NCBI GenBank assembly: GCA_028280565.1
Contig: JANQLQ010000087.1
Span: forward strand, 1-33,452
Length of the DNA stretch: 33,452 bases
Reading direction: 5' to 3'
DNA from: Fulvivirga sp.
GTDB taxonomy: Bacteria; Bacteroidota; Bacteroidia; Cytophagales; Cyclobacteriaceae
The position numbers were made by a program, and so were the translations under genes. A model generated the notes under the pieces. It searched no databases and was not told the origin of the DNA. It saw nothing but the letters and a program-made list of their open reading frames with translations. This document shows positions 8,901-15,931 of this stretch, one piece after another (the first letter of the stretch is position 1; every line of letters begins with the position of its first letter).

Positions 8901-10273
8901 GGGTCCAGCTTACCATAAACATTGGGCTGATTTTTTCCTCTTTTCTTATATACTTGGTAGAAAGCAGGCTCACATTGAAACGTATTGGGCGTAGGGCAAC
9001 TGCTGATGATCACATCCGAAGAAAGTGTGACCGGGTCTGAGATTGTCCCGGAATTCCCCAAACTTAAGGTAACGCTATTAGTGTTTGTGCCGCTGGCAGC
9101 CGTGTTATCTACGGTAACGTCATAAGAAATGCGCACGGTTTCGCCACCTTCTAATGTAATGCTGCCCCATTGAAGGGTGCCTCGATCACCTTCTACGGGC
9201 TGTAGGTTGAAATCAGAGCTTCCTCCCGCATCAAAATCCAAGGTATCCTGCAAGAAGATGAACCCGGTAGGAAGTACATCAGTGACCGTGATGGTATTCG
9301 TAATACTTGAATTGTTAGTAAAGAAAGCATGGTAAGTAACAATACTTTCCTGGCAAGCGAAATCCGTACTGAACATGACTCCTGATACACCACAAGAAAC
9401 TGTCGACGTACAGTCAGGATCGTTACAATCCACCAGCCCGTCGCCGTCATCATCCAAGCCATTGTCGCATATCTCGGGGAAGACAGGAGGCGCTGCAAGC
9501 GGGCAGCTCATTCCATCATTACTACCATTGGGTTGCGACGTAGCTGTGAAACCAAAAGACAGCACATTGCCGGCATTATCAAACGAAGCCCGGTAAACGT
9601 TACCCGTACCATTATTGAAGAAATAAGTATTTCCTTGTCTATCTGACCAAGCAGCACCGTATGCCCCAGGAGAGGTGGTAGCAGAATAATCGGCGATCAC
9701 CCTGGCGGTGCGGTTGGCCTGATCAAATTCATGTAGCCTGCCGGACCTCATTCCATAAAATTTTCCCGTTACAGGGTTATAAGCAATGTCCGCGCAAACC
9801 TCGGGGGTTGCGACTCCCGATACTACTGTTACAGGAAATTCTTCCGCTGTAGGTGAGGCGTTACTCACATCGATGCGGGTCATTTTCCAAGAACCGCTTT
9901 TTGTATAAAATGAATGCCAATTACCCAACGTGTCCAAGTCAGCGGAATAGCTGATAGCATTGAACCCGCTAATAGTGCCCAGGTCAGTGGCTGCACCGGT
10001 ATTGTCGATCCTTACTAAACTCCCGGAGCTGATACCATAGATGTATCCGTCTTCGTAATTGAATCCTGCCCCGTTGTAAGATACACTGGCACTTCCTAGA
10101 TCCGTGTAGATCCCGGTTGAGGGATCCATCAGCTTTAGATCTCTGCCGTTCACCACTTGGTATAGGTTCGTGCTACAATCGAAATTGGATTGCGCAAAAA
10201 CAGCAGTTTGCATTAGTAAAAATGCTACTGCCCATACTGGCTGTAATGTTCTTTTCATCCTCTGCCCTTTCAT
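5996..10273 (-). CDS. Large T9SS-secreted multidomain protein (DUF6923-like, GEVED, CBM-like)
   Basis: 1425 residues. N-terminal signal peptide ('VWAVAFLLMQTAVFAQ'; ATG at 10273, or the in-frame ATG at 10258). Order seen: a DUF6923-like propeller region (about 35-260), an Asp-rich calcium-binding-type motif ('DNGLDDDGDGLVDCNDPDC', about 268-288), a DUF11-like beta domain (about 295-420), a second DUF6923-like region (about 433-650), a GEVED domain ending in 'GEVEDYRFLI' (about 658-819), a second Asp-rich motif ('NGIDDDADGLTDCDDPDC'), a basic linker, a long unassigned region (about 930-1215), a CBM11/CIA30-like beta sandwich (about 1220-1330) and a T9SS type A sorting domain (from 'FNVYPNPVNDV' to the end). 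Probably a cell-surface or released protein, perhaps adhesive or carbohydrate-binding. No catalytic motif is recognised. Domain names are from pattern memory and are not tested by search. Confidence 0.8.
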   Translation of the reverse strand: MKGQRMKRTLQPVWAVAFLLMQTAVFAQSNFDCSTNLYQVVNGRDLKLMDPSTGIYTDLGSASVSYNGAGFNYEDGYIYGISSGSLVRIDNTGAATDLGTISGFNAISYSADLDTLGNWHSFYTKSGSWKMTRIDVSNASPTAEEFPVTVVSGVATPEVCADIAYNPVTGKFYGMRSGRLHEFDQANRTARVIADYSATTSPGAYGAAWSDRQGNTYFFNNGTGNVYRASFDNAGNVLSFGFTATSQPNGSNDGMSCPLAAPPVFPEICDNGLDDDGDGLVDCNDPDCTSTVSCGVSGVMFSTDFACQESIVTYHAFFTNNSSITNTITVTDVLPTGFIFLQDTLDFDAGGSSDFNLQPVEGDRGTLQWGSITLEGGETVRISYDVTVDNTAASGTNTNSVTLSLGNSGTISDPVTLSSDVIISSCPTPNTFQCEPAFYQVYKKRGKNQPNVYGKLDPITGDYDPIAIASDFANGLGYDINTGLVYGASGKKFIRLDEDGFVLDQGISFSKKVYRGDINESSEWYGVVGSDMVKINVSGTPVIVATYPGQGLVGWDIAYNMDGHFYSVHQGQLYKFNTSTNTKSTVAALTGIGIPTSGGYGAQWTGSDGYLYASHNSSGSILRVDVTTGEARRVSSSVAELSKNDGFSCPLDIPAVYEFDYGDNSRLPQSRVLSYKQDLSNDGLPDYATVWLGNTVEYNTTDPANADADGDTDDGVSMNTRIANGQLTANIGLNSNENLTLYYGIGVDWNDDGTFDEVINGSTDISGATPLAQTLTPPANFITGLVNVRVVVSEVAIDQSNISGDIVAMGEVEDYRFLITSDEDCTNGIDDDADGLTDCDDPDCSGVSGCPETPSGPGGNDGGLESHNRLAGKIAKVQFAKNREQKVNYNNKAELRKIGRSKQYGKSSPRGRIGSGSIEQFIPLEVLPGTESFVTSPEHLVGITNAEEVFSVDVFEEDTRVATVLAMTSVDGVYEHTKYVCDRLNGSELLDILAYKIDDEHDFQVVKLRLPNGATEYATSFSIKEDGSDKFAVESHWNLAFYPPATDYYNFQVWANNTSRLVDLVNETLRLLKVQRPIEAYNISEAPGVFVNKAEMTSGQLNLTFTNRTSSTTLNADGLLSETETSGTREFNQSITLDGATKENISLSLGSVYDLGLTFHDEKNAMPDVIFIADGAWGMDYDPAQEEVSSFIVDPGFSDDQNVYGLERNVHIMGGVKNSVAVFRSFNPSFRPTDLSNYSVLSFKARGKGTVEVTLVKSGTRDWADQPHATITLGEEEEQFNLDRSSFYDSSNLSQEWDDLTMVVFDVKGDEEELDNFEMRVSGVAFRQSQVTSIDDLLTSQDFNVYPNPVNDVMNISFTAKTSGEFSMELLSPGGKSTRIYKGMTRIGRNEIQFSDLPQNKGLYFYIMKLADDTTFQGKVLLNGN

Positions 10274-10629
10274 TTACTTCAACATTTTGATTCATACAAC
10301 ACTAAGGGCCAAAACTTCTAAATTAATAAGGATGAAAGGCGTTTTTACGAGGCGTGGAATCAAAACCCGGTCGAATGGAAGGTTTTTTAGGATGAACGGG
10401 AGCGTGTTTTTGGACTTTTGAAAGAGGCTTTCAATACCATGCCACTTGGCCAGTTCAGCGAACTACGTTCACGTACAACGCTTTACCCCGGGGTATACCC
10501 CTACAAAAAAATCCATTGATATAAATCAGTTCATATACTGACCAATACCATACTTAACGGGCGCTCAAGTGGTCATCTTGGACTTAAAATTCATGGCACA
10601 GGCAGGGTCCAATTAAACTATTGAAAATT
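10274..10629. promoter_or_regulatory. Divergent promoter region (secreted protein / nifJ)
   Basis: 356 bp between divergent genes, without a gene of its own. It must hold the promoter of the whole plus-strand redox cluster and of the large secreted protein. The only specific site I can point to is the FNR/CRP-type palindrome at 10516-10529. No strong Shine-Dalgarno sequence precedes the nifJ ATG at 10630, which is common in this phylum. Confidence 0.55.
10516..10529. promoter_or_regulatory. FNR/CRP-family-like operator upstream of nifJ
   Basis: TTGATATAAATCAG matches the FNR-type consensus TTGAT-N4-ATCAA at nine of ten fixed positions. It lies about 100 bp upstream of the nifJ start codon. 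Oxygen or redox control of an oxygen-sensitive enzyme would make sense, but the regulator in this organism is unknown and a chance match is possible. Confidence 0.4.
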
Positions 10630-13600
10630 ATGAAAAACTCGCGATACATTACCACCGACGGGAATACCGCGGCATCAAACATAGCGTATGCGTTTAGCGA
10701 AGTCGCGGCTATTTACCCGATCACACCTTCTTCTGACATGGGGGAGAAGGCAGATGCGTGGTCGGCATTGGGAAAAAAGAACCTTTTCGGAGAAAAAGTG
10801 GATGTAATACAAATGCAGTCTGAAGCTGGTGCTGCCGGGGCGATCCACGGTGTACTTTCAGGCGGCGCCTTGGCTACTACCTTTACAGCGTCGCAAGGCC
10901 TGCTATTGATGGTGCCTAATATGTTTAAGATAGCCGGTGAGATGCAGCCCACGGTTTTTCATGTTTCGGCAAGGTCTATCGCGGCCCAGTCCTTGTCTAT
11001 ATTTGGAGATCATTCGGATGTTATGTCTACACGGAGTACAGGTTTTGCACTCCTTTCATCCGGCAATGTACAAGAGGCACAAGACCTTGCTGCCATTGCA
11101 CACTTATCTACATTAAAATCACAGGTCCCGTTCTTACACTTCTTTGACGGTTTCCGCACCTCTCATTCCATGCAAAAAATTGAGGACCTGGAATATGATA
11201 CACTCCATGAGATGCTGGATATGGAGTATATAGAAAAATTTCGCGACCAAGCGCTCAAACCTGAAAACCCTGTCTGCAAAGTAGGGGCTCAAAATCCCGA
11301 CGTCTATTTCCAAGGCCGGGAAACAGTAAATCAATATTACACCGTCTGCCCGTCCATTGTACAAGAGTATATGGACCTTTTTTATGAAAAAACAGGCAGG
11401 AAATACGAACTGTTCCAGTACGTAGGCGACCCCAAAGCAGAAAAACTCATCATCGGTATGGGGTCCGGTATGGAAACCGTGGAAGAGACAGTGAACTATC
11501 TCAATAAAAAAGGGGAGAAAGTGGGACTGCTCAAGGTAAGGTTATACCGTCCATTCTCTATCGAGGCGTTCTTGGATAAAATCCCATCCACGGTCAAAAA
11601 AATAGCGGTATTAGACCGCACCAAAGAGCCCGGCGCCACGGGAGAACCTCTTTACCTCGACGTGCTTTCGGCCTATAAAAACACACCCGACGTACACATT
11701 ATAGGAGGACGTTATGGATTATCCTCTAAAGAATTCACCCCTTCCATGGTGAAAGCAGTATATGATCACTTGGACAATGACGGGTGGCATGGTTTTACGG
11801 TGGGGATCAACGACGATGTTACCAACTTATCAATTCCTATCGGTGAAGAGATCGATACCGAGCAAGAAGGCATCATCCGGTGTAAGTTCTGGGGATATGG
11901 ATCAGACGGTACGGTATCTGCTAATAAAAACTCCATCATGATCATCGGCCAGAGCACGGACCAGTTTGTGCAGGGCTATTTCCAATATGATTCCAATAAA
12001 TCCGGGGGATACACGGTATCGCACCTTCGGTTTGGTAAGGAAAAGATACAATCAGAATACCTTTTAACAAAGGCGGAATTCATCGCCCTACACCGTCCGC
12101 AGTACATAGGCAAGTACGACCTGCTGGAAGGGATCAGCGAAAAAGGTACGTTTTTGATCAACAGCAGTCAAAAACCGGAAAAAATATTCAGCCTCTTTAC
12201 GGAGGGCATGCAAAAGACCATACGTGACAAAAAGATCAAGGTATATGCGATAGACGCTGCGAAAATTGCGAAAAGCGTAGGGCTGGGAGGAAGGATCAAC
12301 AGTGTGATGCAGACGGCCTTTTTCAAACTCTCCGGGGTACTCCCCGAAGAAGAAGCCATAGCGCTGATCAAGCAATACATTGAAAAACAATTCAAGCGCA
12401 AAGGCCAAGAGATCGTAGAAATGAACTGGAAGGCCATAGATGCTTCTGTTGACGCAGTGGTGGAAGTGCCTATCCCGGCAAAAGAAGAAAAACACGCGAA
12501 ATTGCAAGAGGTGGTGCCTGCCGGTTCCGGGGACTTTGCCGAGAAGGTGATGGACCCTGTGCTAAGGCTAAAAGGAGATGTAGTGCCCGTATCTATGATG
12601 TCGCTCAACGGAACTATCCCTACAGCCACGAAAAAGCTAGAGAAACGTGGTCGTCCTGGCAACCCGGCCAAATGGGCGGCCAAGCTAGACTTTGTGCCGG
12701 AGTTTAATTCGGAGGAGCCCTATTTCGAATACCCGGGGTGCTGCTCAGGCTGTGGAGAAACCCCTTACATCCACCTAGCTACCCAACTCTTCGGCGACCG
12801 GATGATCATTGCCAATGCCACGGGATGCACATCCATCTACGGGGGTACGTTCCCATCTAGCCCTTATTCGAAAGATAGCAAGGGATACGGGCCGGCTTGG
12901 GCAAACTCACTTTTTGAAGATAATGCTGAATACGGGTTTGGCATGCGTCTTGCCATCGATGCTAACCGAAAGCAATTAAAAACTAACATCGAGCTGTACC
13001 TACAGCAAACGAAAGCTTCCGGTTTGACCAAAGCCTTTCAAAAATCACTTACCCTGTGGGACCAAGTGACTAATGAAGCTAAGGCCAATGTAGACGAAGT
13101 TAAAAAACTGCTGCCCGCGGCTTTGGATAAGGCGGATGACAATCTTAAACCTGTCCTGGCCAAGATCATAGAGCTGCAAGATTACATTATCGATAAATCG
13201 GTTTGGATCATCGGCGGCGACGGCTGGGCGTATGATATCGGCTTTAGCGGGCTGGATCATGTGATGGCTTCTGATAAAAATGTGAACCTGCTGGTGTTGG
13301 ATACGGAAGTATACTCCAATACCGGGGGGCAGTCGTCCAAAGCCACACCAAGAGCGGCAGTGGCCAAGTTTGCCTCGGATGGTAAAAAACTCGGCAAAAA
13401 GAATTTAGGCCTGATGATGACCACCTATGGAAATGCCTACGTAGCCTCGGTGAATATGGGTATGGACCGTGAGCAGTCTGCCCGGGCCATTGTAGAGGCT
13501 GAAAAGCATAATGGTCCTTCGCTGGTCATTGCGTATTCACCGTGTATCGCTCACGGCTACAACCTACAGCAAGCGAAAAAACAATCGGAAAGAGCTTCCA

Positions 13601-13887
13601 AATCGGGCTATTGGCCTATGTATCGCTTTAATCCTGATCTTCGCCTGCAAGGCAAGGATCCATTCCATTGGGATTCGCCGTCGGTAGATACTGATTTTGG
13701 CAATTTTGTAGAAGATGAGATCCGCTATCGTTCGCTGATGCGTGCCGATCCTGCGGAAGCTGATCGCCTGATCGAATTAGCCCGCGAGGATAACCGCCTG
13801 CGATTTGAAGACCTAAAACATCTTGGCCAGGACCAGCCTGCGGAAAAAAGTAATGAAGAACCTTTAAACGAAGCTATCAATGATTGA
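10630..13887 (+). CDS. nifJ: Pyruvate:ferredoxin/flavodoxin oxidoreductase lacking the ferredoxin domain
   Basis: 1085 residues from the ATG at 10630 (a TTG nine bases earlier is less likely). It oxidises pyruvate with CoA to acetyl-CoA and CO2, reducing a low-potential carrier. Present: the pyruvate-binding N-terminus ('IYPITPSSDMGEKAD', 'VFHVSARSIAAQSL'); the TPP-binding domain ('GGDGWAYDIGFSGLDHV' near 862, 'LDTEVYSNTGGQSSKATP'); and the four proximal [4Fe-4S] ligands Cys705, Cys708 ('CSGCGETPY'), Cys733 ('NATGCTS') and Cys972 ('YSPCIAHGY'). Absent: the usual two-cluster ferredoxin domain. 'KKLEKRG' (about 671) is joined to 'CCSGCGE' (704) by about 33 residues without cysteine, against well over 100 in canonical enzymes, and total length is about 90 below the usual 1170-1190. 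The frame is open throughout, so this is not a frameshift. First gene of the redox cluster; its 3' end overlaps the next gene by 8 bp. Confidence 0.92.
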   Translation: MKNSRYITTDGNTAASNIAYAFSEVAAIYPITPSSDMGEKADAWSALGKKNLFGEKVDVIQMQSEAGAAGAIHGVLSGGALATTFTASQGLLLMVPNMFKIAGEMQPTVFHVSARSIAAQSLSIFGDHSDVMSTRSTGFALLSSGNVQEAQDLAAIAHLSTLKSQVPFLHFFDGFRTSHSMQKIEDLEYDTLHEMLDMEYIEKFRDQALKPENPVCKVGAQNPDVYFQGRETVNQYYTVCPSIVQEYMDLFYEKTGRKYELFQYVGDPKAEKLIIGMGSGMETVEETVNYLNKKGEKVGLLKVRLYRPFSIEAFLDKIPSTVKKIAVLDRTKEPGATGEPLYLDVLSAYKNTPDVHIIGGRYGLSSKEFTPSMVKAVYDHLDNDGWHGFTVGINDDVTNLSIPIGEEIDTEQEGIIRCKFWGYGSDGTVSANKNSIMIIGQSTDQFVQGYFQYDSNKSGGYTVSHLRFGKEKIQSEYLLTKAEFIALHRPQYIGKYDLLEGISEKGTFLINSSQKPEKIFSLFTEGMQKTIRDKKIKVYAIDAAKIAKSVGLGGRINSVMQTAFFKLSGVLPEEEAIALIKQYIEKQFKRKGQEIVEMNWKAIDASVDAVVEVPIPAKEEKHAKLQEVVPAGSGDFAEKVMDPVLRLKGDVVPVSMMSLNGTIPTATKKLEKRGRPGNPAKWAAKLDFVPEFNSEEPYFEYPGCCSGCGETPYIHLATQLFGDRMIIANATGCTSIYGGTFPSSPYSKDSKGYGPAWANSLFEDNAEYGFGMRLAIDANRKQLKTNIELYLQQTKASGLTKAFQKSLTLWDQVTNEAKANVDEVKKLLPAALDKADDNLKPVLAKIIELQDYIIDKSVWIIGGDGWAYDIGFSGLDHVMASDKNVNLLVLDTEVYSNTGGQSSKATPRAAVAKFASDGKKLGKKNLGLMMTTYGNAYVASVNMGMDREQSARAIVEAEKHNGPSLVIAYSPCIAHGYNLQQAKKQSERASKSGYWPMYRFNPDLRLQGKDPFHWDSPSVDTDFGNFVEDEIRYRSLMRADPAEADRLIELAREDNRLRFEDLKHLGQDQPAEKSNEEPLNEAIND

Positions 13888-14908
13888 CCTAACCACGTCC
13901 TACTTAGGGATACCTATCAAAAATCCATTAGTGATAGGAGCAAGTAATCTTGTTACTGACCGGGGTAACCTGGTCAAACTGGAAGAAGCAGGTGCGGCAG
14001 CCATCGTATACAAATCCTTATTCGAAGAGCAAATACAACTTGAATCCTACGCGCTGGAGCAGGAAACCGAGCTATACGAAGATTGGGATGCTGAACACGC
14101 TTCTATTTTCCCAAAACTAGGACATGCCGGGCCGGAGGAGCACCTGCTGAAGCTAAAAAAGGTGAAAGAGGCACTGAATATCCCCGTGATCGGTAGCCTA
14201 AACTGTGTGTATGAAGATACCTGGGAAGAATACGCCCTAAAAATGGCGGACACGGGTATCGACGCATTAGAATTGAATTTTTATGCCAATGTTATTGACC
14301 CGAACAAGACCGGGCCCAGTATCATCGGGGACCAGGTGAATACATTGAAACGAGTGAAAGATGCCGTGAAAATCCCCGTATCGGTTAAACTCAGCCCTTA
14401 TTATACGAATACCCTAGGTGTCATCATGCAAATGGATGAGGCAGGAGCAGACGGCTTTGTTCTTTTTAACCGTTTATTCCAGCCAGACATTGACATAGAG
14501 AGAGAAGAACATCATTTTCCATTTAATTTCAGCGTTTCACGCGACCACCGGCTTGCCTTACGCTATGCGGGATTACTTTACAGTAACGTAAAAGGGACCG
14601 TCTGTAGCAATACAGGTGTTATTACCGGTGAAGATGCCCTGAAAATGATCCTAGCCGGGGCAGATACGGTGCAAGTAGTGAGCGCTATTTACAACAAAGG
14701 CATCTCACATATTTCACAAATGCTGGAAGATATGACCCGCTGGATGGAGTCCAAAGGGTATCATAAGCTGTCCGACTTCCGGGGTAAGTTGGCTAAGTCA
14801 AACCTTAGCGACCCTTTTGCCTACAAGCGAGCACAGTACGTTGATATTTTGATGAAATCTGAAATATTTATGCAATATCACCCCAAGGACGGTGATGATT
14901 TTTTATAA
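13880..14908 (+). CDS. Dihydroorotate dehydrogenase-like flavoprotein
   Basis: 342-residue TIM-barrel protein of the dihydroorotate dehydrogenase family. FMN-site features are visible: 'PLVIGASNLV' near the N-terminus, the Lys strand 'VSVKLSPYYTN', and the phosphate-binding end 'NTGVITGEDALKMILAGADTV'. The active-site loop is atypical: where true enzymes have 'NxSCPN' (class 1, Cys) or 'NxSSPN' (class 2, Ser), this reads 'LELNFYANVIDPNKTG', lacking the catalytic base. It is therefore unlikely to serve pyrimidine synthesis. It overlaps nifJ by 8 bp and sits 17 bp before flavodoxin. Proteins of this type recur beside nifJ in other bacteria, to my knowledge, so a role in low-potential electron transfer is plausible but unproven. 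Confidence 0.82.
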   Translation: MIDLTTSYLGIPIKNPLVIGASNLVTDRGNLVKLEEAGAAAIVYKSLFEEQIQLESYALEQETELYEDWDAEHASIFPKLGHAGPEEHLLKLKKVKEALNIPVIGSLNCVYEDTWEEYALKMADTGIDALELNFYANVIDPNKTGPSIIGDQVNTLKRVKDAVKIPVSVKLSPYYTNTLGVIMQMDEAGADGFVLFNRLFQPDIDIEREEHHFPFNFSVSRDHRLALRYAGLLYSNVKGTVCSNTGVITGEDALKMILAGADTVQVVSAIYNKGISHISQMLEDMTRWMESKGYHKLSDFRGKLAKSNLSDPFAYKRAQYVDILMKSEIFMQYHPKDGDDFL

Positions 14909-14925
14909 AAACTGAACAAATAATT

Positions 14926-15441
14926 ATGGCTAAAATTGGAATTTTCTACGGGTCTACCGACGGTAACACCGAAAGAGTCTCCGCGCAAATACAGGATGCA
15001 TTTGGCGGTGAGGATATGGTAGCACTTCATAATGTGAACTCGTCTACTTCAGATGATATGGCGGAATATGATTACCTTATTCTTGCCTGCCCTACTTGGG
15101 AGATCGGCGAATTGCAAGAAGATTGGGACTCTTTCATCGATGAGATCGAAGATGTGGATTACAGTGGAAAAATGGTCACGTACCTAGGTTTAGGAGATGC
15201 TGACGGGTACCCGGATACCTTCATTGATGCCCCTGGTATCATTCATGAGCGTATCGCGGATTCCGGCGCAAAATTCGTTGGAGCGTGGCCTACCGAGGGG
15301 TATGACTTTGAAGAGTCTAAGGGTATTGTGGACGGTAAGTTCCTAGGCCTGGTGCTCGACGAAGATAATCAAAAGGATCTAACAGACGATCGGATCGCCA
15401 CATGGGTGGCCCAATTAAAAGGAGAAGGGTTCGGGGCTTAG
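14926..15441 (+). CDS. fldA: Long-chain flavodoxin
   Basis: 171 residues, typical of long-chain flavodoxins. The FMN phosphate loop 'GSTDGNTE' is at residues 9-16. Flavin-flanking loops are 'CPTWEIGELQEDW' (with the aromatic residue stacked on the isoalloxazine) and 'GLGDADGYPDTF', followed by the long-chain insertion ('GAWPTEGYDFEESKG'). The protein is acidic and cytoplasmic. It is a one-electron low-potential carrier that can replace ferredoxin when iron is scarce. Encoded between the NifJ pair and the Rnf genes, it is the natural candidate to shuttle electrons between them. Confidence 0.93.
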   Translation: MAKIGIFYGSTDGNTERVSAQIQDAFGGEDMVALHNVNSSTSDDMAEYDYLILACPTWEIGELQEDWDSFIDEIEDVDYSGKMVTYLGLGDADGYPDTFIDAPGIIHERIADSGAKFVGAWPTEGYDFEESKGIVDGKFLGLVLDEDNQKDLTDDRIATWVAQLKGEGFGA

Positions 15442-15520
15442 AGGACCGGGAAATTCCCGGGCCCTGTGCCTGGGATTAACACACGGAGACCTCCCCGAAG
15501 TAAACAAGGAATAAAATACT
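15442..15520. other. Intercistronic spacer with small hairpin
   Basis: 79-bp gap between the flavodoxin and RseC-like genes, the second-longest in the cluster. It begins with a GC-rich imperfect palindrome (CCGGGAAATTCCCGG) about 6 bp after the stop. It lacks a T run, so it is more likely an mRNA-stability or processing hairpin than a strong terminator. Confidence 0.35.
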
Positions 15521-15931
15521 ATGACTACGGAAAGCATATCACATCATGGCAAAGTCACCCAATGTATGGGGGAGAAGGCCATTGTGCAGCTTACCCAGCA
15601 TGAGGCATGTCATAGTTGTCATATCAAGGAGTTTTGCGGTAAAGGCGACGGTAAAGTCGTAAGTTTCGAGGTGTCTCAAAACGACTTGGCCGTGGGTGAC
15701 CAGGTGTCTTTGCAGATCAGTCCTGCGATTGGCTTCAAAGCCCTCTTTTGGGCATACCTGTTCCCATTCCTGCTCATTTTAATGGTAATCGTTGGCGGAT
15801 CTATGCTGGCTGTCCCTGAACATTGGTTGGGAGTTACAGCATTGTTTGTGCTGTTGCCTTATTTCATAGGGCTGTCACGATTTAAAAGAATCTTGAAATC
15901 ACAATTAAACCTTCAAGTGAAGAAGTTATGA
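15521..15931 (+). CDS. rseC: RseC/MucC-family protein, Rnf-associated
   Basis: 136 residues. The N-terminal half carries Cys15 and the cluster 'CHSCHIKEFC' (Cys30, Cys33, Cys39), which could bind an iron-sulfur centre or metal. The C-terminal half has two membrane helices ('GFKALFWAYLFPFLLILMVI' and 'WLGVTALFVLLPYFIGL'). This layout is that of RseC/MucC proteins, which in other bacteria are linked to the SoxR-reducing (Rsx/Rnf) system. Its stop overlaps the rnfB start by 4 bp (ATGA), which supports a role with the Rnf complex. Exact function is not established. Confidence 0.8.
   Translation: MTTESISHHGKVTQCMGEKAIVQLTQHEACHSCHIKEFCGKGDGKVVSFEVSQNDLAVGDQVSLQISPAIGFKALFWAYLFPFLLILMVIVGGSMLAVPEHWLGVTALFVLLPYFIGLSRFKRILKSQLNLQVKKL

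Noticed and set aside
12088-12683. Minus-strand open frames of 139 and 171 codons opposite nifJ
   Set aside because: They are shadows of the nifJ coding sequence, with low-complexity Ser/Phe-rich products.
12630-12745. Possible frameshift or internal deletion error explaining the missing NifJ ferredoxin domain
   Set aside because: The frame is open and in register on both sides, and only about 100 bp separate the flanking motifs, so there is no room for hidden cluster-coding sequence. A strain-specific deletion cannot be excluded without relatives.
15445-15465. GC-rich palindrome after fldA as a strong terminator
   Set aside because: The stem is short and not followed by a T run, and the downstream genes form a logical continuation of the operon.
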